From: Gammaproteobacteria bacterium
Lineage (GTDB): Bacteria > Pseudomonadota > Gammaproteobacteria > CAIRSR01
Reading direction: 5' to 3'
DNA: 36,279 bases
Assembly (NCBI GenBank): GCA_963575715.1
Contig: CAUYTW010000110.1
Location: 1-36,279, forward strand
Shown in pieces: positions 34,149 through 36,279 of this stretch. Within the stretch, counting starts at the first letter, position 1; the number at the start of each line of letters is the position of its first letter. A program made the translations under genes and the position numbers. Below the pieces are notes generated by a model. The model was not told the origin of the DNA, made no database searches, and saw nothing but the letters and a program-made list of their open reading frames with translations.

Positions 34149-34278
34149 CCAAATTCGGCGCGGAAACCCCTGGCTTGAGCCATGGGGAGGAAGCGCCGTC
34201 CTCCTGTTTGTTCTTGAAGTTAAAGTTGAAATGAAGTTGCCGGTCTTTCCCGGCTGTCAACCTTTACGGGCCTAGTGA
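34149..34278 (-). repeat. 3' portion of the omega-RNA-like element, copy I
   Basis: About 130 bp, minus strand. It aligns with the 3' third of copy F: AGGCCCGTAAAGGTTGACAG, CCGGGAAAGACCGGC, GGAGGACGGCGCTTCCTCCC and CATGGCTCAAGCCAGGGGTT, then TTTCCGCGCCGAATTTGG. ATGA follows, the lpxL start. The 5' side is truncated at the accA 3' end, and its first bases encode the last accA residues. Confidence 0.75.
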
Positions 34279-35319
34279 CTTTTCGTCCCTGGCCGGAGCG
34301 GATAAACGGGCTTGATGCGCAGGAAGAGCGCCGGTGCCACGGACCACGAGGGCTTTTTCTTCGCGCTCGGCATAAGTTCCAAAACCTGTGAGACGGTAAT
34401 AACGACTTTCAAGCAATTCATTGATGGATACTTGCTCAAGCTGCTTCAAGTTTTCCAGCAGGGACCGCTTGATGCGCGCGGCCATGGTTTCTGGATTGCG
34501 ATGGGCACCACCAAGCGGTTCAGGAATGATTTGATCCACCAAACCTAACTCTTTAAGCCGCGCCGCAGTCAAACCCAGGGCCTCGGCGGCCTCAGCAGCT
34601 TTTTCTGCGCTCTTCCATAAAATTGAAGCGCAGCCTTCTGGCGAGATCACCGAATAAATGGAATATTCCAGCATTATCAGGCGATCTCCCACACCAATGG
34701 CAAGCGCGCCGCCGGAACCTCCCTCGCCAATGACGGTGCATACGATTGGAACTCGCAATCCAGCCATTACTTTAAGATTACGGGCGATGGCCTCACTTTG
34801 ATTGCGCTCCTCAGCACCGACCCCCGGATAGGCACCGGGCGTGTCGATAAAGGTAAGGATGGGCAGGTGAAAACGATCCGCCATTTCCATCAAGCGTAGC
34901 GCCTTGCGGTAACCCTCTGGACGAGGCATTCCGAAATTGCGGCGAATTTTTTCCCGGGTATCGTGGGCTTTTTGGTGACCAATCACCATTACTGGCCGTC
35001 CTTCCAAACGTCCGACACCACCAACAATCGCTGGATCGTCAGAAAAAGCGCGGTCACCGTGGAGTTCCTCGAAGTCAGTGAAAATTTGCTGGATATAGTT
35101 CAACGTGTAGGGGCGTTGGGGATGACGAGCAAGCTGGGAAATCTGCCAAGCGGAGAGGCTGGAAAAAATTGATTCGGTTAAAGTCCGACATTTGCTCTCC
35201 AGACGTGCGATTTCCTCATTAATGTTGACGGTCACGTCTTCCCCCGCTACACGCAGGGCAGCAATCTTCGCCTCCAAATCGGCGATAGGCTGCTCGAAAT
35301 CAAGATAATTCAGGTTCAT
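34264..35319 (-). CDS. accA: Acetyl-CoA carboxylase carboxyltransferase subunit alpha
   Basis: AccA forms the carboxyltransferase with AccD in the first step of fatty acid synthesis. From ATG 35319 ([19 protein letters not shown]) the protein has 351 residues, about 30 longer than usual. Family blocks [59 protein letters not shown] and [15 protein letters not shown] are intact. The extra C-terminus ends DEKSLGP, and its last four codons and stop lie inside element I, so the reading frame runs into the repeat. The upstream in-frame ATG 35346 is unlikely. Confidence 0.95.
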   Translation of the reverse strand: MNLNYLDFEQPIADLEAKIAALRVAGEDVTVNINEEIARLESKCRTLTESIFSSLSAWQISQLARHPQRPYTLNYIQQIFTDFEELHGDRAFSDDPAIVGGVGRLEGRPVMVIGHQKAHDTREKIRRNFGMPRPEGYRKALRLMEMADRFHLPILTFIDTPGAYPGVGAEERNQSEAIARNLKVMAGLRVPIVCTVIGEGGSGGALAIGVGDRLIMLEYSIYSVISPEGCASILWKSAEKAAEAAEALGLTAARLKELGLVDQIIPEPLGGAHRNPETMAARIKRSLLENLKQLEQVSINELLESRYYRLTGFGTYAEREEKALVVRGTGALPAHQARLSAPARDEKSLGP

Positions 35320-35372
35320 CAGATGCCGATCACTTTTGGGAGTCAAATATTTTTTACGGATTTCAGTTTATT

Positions 35373-35399
35373 GTAACCGATGCACAAGTAACCGATGCA
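35373..35399. repeat. 15-bp tandem duplication at the intron boundary
   Basis: GTAACCGATGCA occurs at 35373-35384 and 35388-35399, a 15-bp period tandem repeat that directly abuts the 3' end of the group II intron. Confidence 0.7.
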
Positions 35400-35475
35400 G
35401 TCGGGGTAGCCGCCCCGCCTTGCGGCGGGAAAGCCCCCTAGGAACCGGACGAGCGAGTTTCCCCGCATCCGGCTC
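35400..35475 (-). ncRNA. Group II intron domains V and VI
   Basis: Domain V is the 34-nt segment 35475-35442 on the minus strand. GAGCCGGA pairs with TCCGGTTC, a two-sided bulge follows, and an upper stem GCGGG/CTCGC is capped by a GAAA tetraloop, as in bacterial group II introns. Domain VI follows as CTAGGGGGCTTTCCCGCC, loop GCAA, GGCGGGG and CTACCCCGAC. I place the intron 3' end at about 35400 (ending AC); a base either way is possible. Confidence 0.85.
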
Positions 35476-35493
35476 GCGCCTTGAGAAGCCCCG

Positions 35494-36279
35494 TTATCCA
35501 GGACCGGCTGTCAAATGAGCGGACAAAAACTTCATGTCCGCGCCGAGTTTCATCAGGTGATGCACCTGATGATGACAGTTAGGATGGAGCAGGACCAGAT
35601 TGTTTAGGTTGTCTCCGCCCCCTTTGCAGCGTTCCACGATGTGGTGGGTATGAATATTTACCTCATCACCAAATTTTTGGTGGCACATCGGGCAATATCC
35701 CCCTTGTTGCTTCCAAAGACTCCGTAGTTTACCTTGCCCCCGTTTGCTACTTTTCCACTTCTGCAAATATCTCTGCTCAAAGTAGTTTTCCCATTCGGGG
35801 TCAAAAGGATTGGCTTCTCCCTTAATTTTCACATGCCGTGTGACTGACACTGAACTGGCCTTGCACAAACGAACCGGATTTCCCTTATCGTCGTCGCCTG
35901 TGAACACCCAATTGTTCTTCCCCCCCCGTTTTAAAGTACTTTTCTCTAACCCAGTGAAGAATCTTCCTTGGATGTCGTCTTTTTACCCAATGCCATAACT
36001 GTTTGAAGACGAACGTGTCCACCCTGCTAAACACCCGCTTGGCCACCGCATGTTTATGATAATTCGCCCATCCCCGAATTACCGGGTTCAGTTGTTTTAT
36101 CAGGTTCGCGGTCTTGGTTTGCCGGTTGTTTCGTATGATTTCCCCGGTTTTCTCCGTCAGTGCCTTAATACTCTTTTCCGACGGTTTCGTCAGCAATTTC
36201 CTATTACGATATTTTCCATTTTTGTATTTCCTGATATGCCAACCGAGAAAATCAATCCCTTTCTCGACATGCGTGATAC
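35494..36279 (-). pseudogene. ltrA: Group II intron-encoded protein, frameshifted
   Basis: The reading frame entering from the right edge (ITHVEKGIDFLGWHIRKY) is the end of the reverse transcriptase and the maturase domain (NPVIRGWANYHKHAVAK). It runs to a stop at 35885. The HNH endonuclease domain (GYCPMCHQKF, HTHHIVERCKGGGDNL and LHPNCHHQVH) lies in another frame, ending at 35494. The frames switch at a run of eight G on the minus strand (35930-35937). With seven G the protein reads on as TGGKNNWVFTGDD, the normal join. So there is a one-base insertion in a homopolymer: a real mutation, an assembly error, or slippage. The 5' part lies outside the window. Confidence 0.88.

Larger units (their letters stand above)
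35400..36279 (-). mobile_element. Group II intron, 3' part, cut by window edge
   Basis: The minus strand carries the C-terminal half of an intron-encoded reverse transcriptase/maturase with an HNH domain. The catalytic domain V and domain VI follow, ending about 35400. The intron lies about 80 bp upstream of the accA start and in the same orientation. Domains I-III and most of the reverse transcriptase lie beyond the window. Confidence 0.88.

Overview
The window looks like a piece of a Gram-negative gammaproteobacterial chromosome. The genes point that way: Rnf complex with RnfH and RseC, oligoribonuclease, UbiV, LpxL-type lipid A acyltransferase, RND adaptor, TatD, CarA and AccA. The purple-sulfur or sulfur-oxidising gammaproteobacteria are my best guess at lineage, but nothing here proves it. 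Housekeeping genes are dense, yet many stand apart from their usual partners: ruvA without ruvB, carA without carB, sbcC without sbcD, an RND adaptor without its pump, ubiV without ubiU, and jetB-jetC without jetA or jetD. The zinc/manganese ABC transporter is split, with ATPase and permease near the left end and the binding protein 22 kb away.

Layout. 1-2.7 kb: palindromic repeat, ruvA, then znuC-znuB. 2.7-4.5 kb: a NarL-type histidine kinase/response regulator pair between perfect 18-bp inverted repeats. 4.6-6.3 kb: tRNA-Gly, tRNA-Cys, carA (minus) and tRNA-Leu (minus). 6.6-14.2 kb: flavinylation and Rnf electron-transport cluster apbE-rseC-rnfABCDGE-rnfH. 14.6-19.4 kb: sbcC and orn (minus). 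20-24 kb: ubiV, then a STAS-cheA pair. 23.9-35.3 kb: minus-strand genes znuA, tsaB, metA, an acrA-like adaptor, tatD, jetC, jetB, lpxL, accA. 35.4 kb to the end: the 3' part of a group II intron with a frameshifted intron-encoded protein.

The most striking structure is a family of interspersed non-coding elements of about 260-390 bp, plus shorter solo ends. They occur at about 0.89, 6.4, 11.25, 13.7, 14.3, 18.4, 19.5, 24.9 and 34.2 kb, and perhaps 9.4 kb. Full copies begin with a CCCC-TAAA-GGGG type hairpin, share internal blocks such as CAGCCTAAGTCC, ACATTGGCGAGG and GCTGACAGCCGGGAAAG, and end in a second hairpin with a TAAA-like loop. The 3' end is nearly always followed by ATGA or GTGA, and that ATGA is usually the start codon of the next gene (rnfD, rnfH, znuA, lpxL, and sbcC after three extra bases). 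Subterminal hairpins, a structured interior and the ATGA/GTGA flank match what I know of HEARO/omega-RNA elements of the IscB branch of IS200/IS605 transposons. No IscB or TnpA gene is present, so these would be stand-alone or trans-mobilised guide-RNA elements. That identity is inference; the repeat family and its ATGA rule are seen directly.

The elements sit at many of the places where expected operon partners are missing, and several lie inside the rnf operon. They may have contributed to gene reshuffling, and they now form the 5' leaders of the genes they precede.
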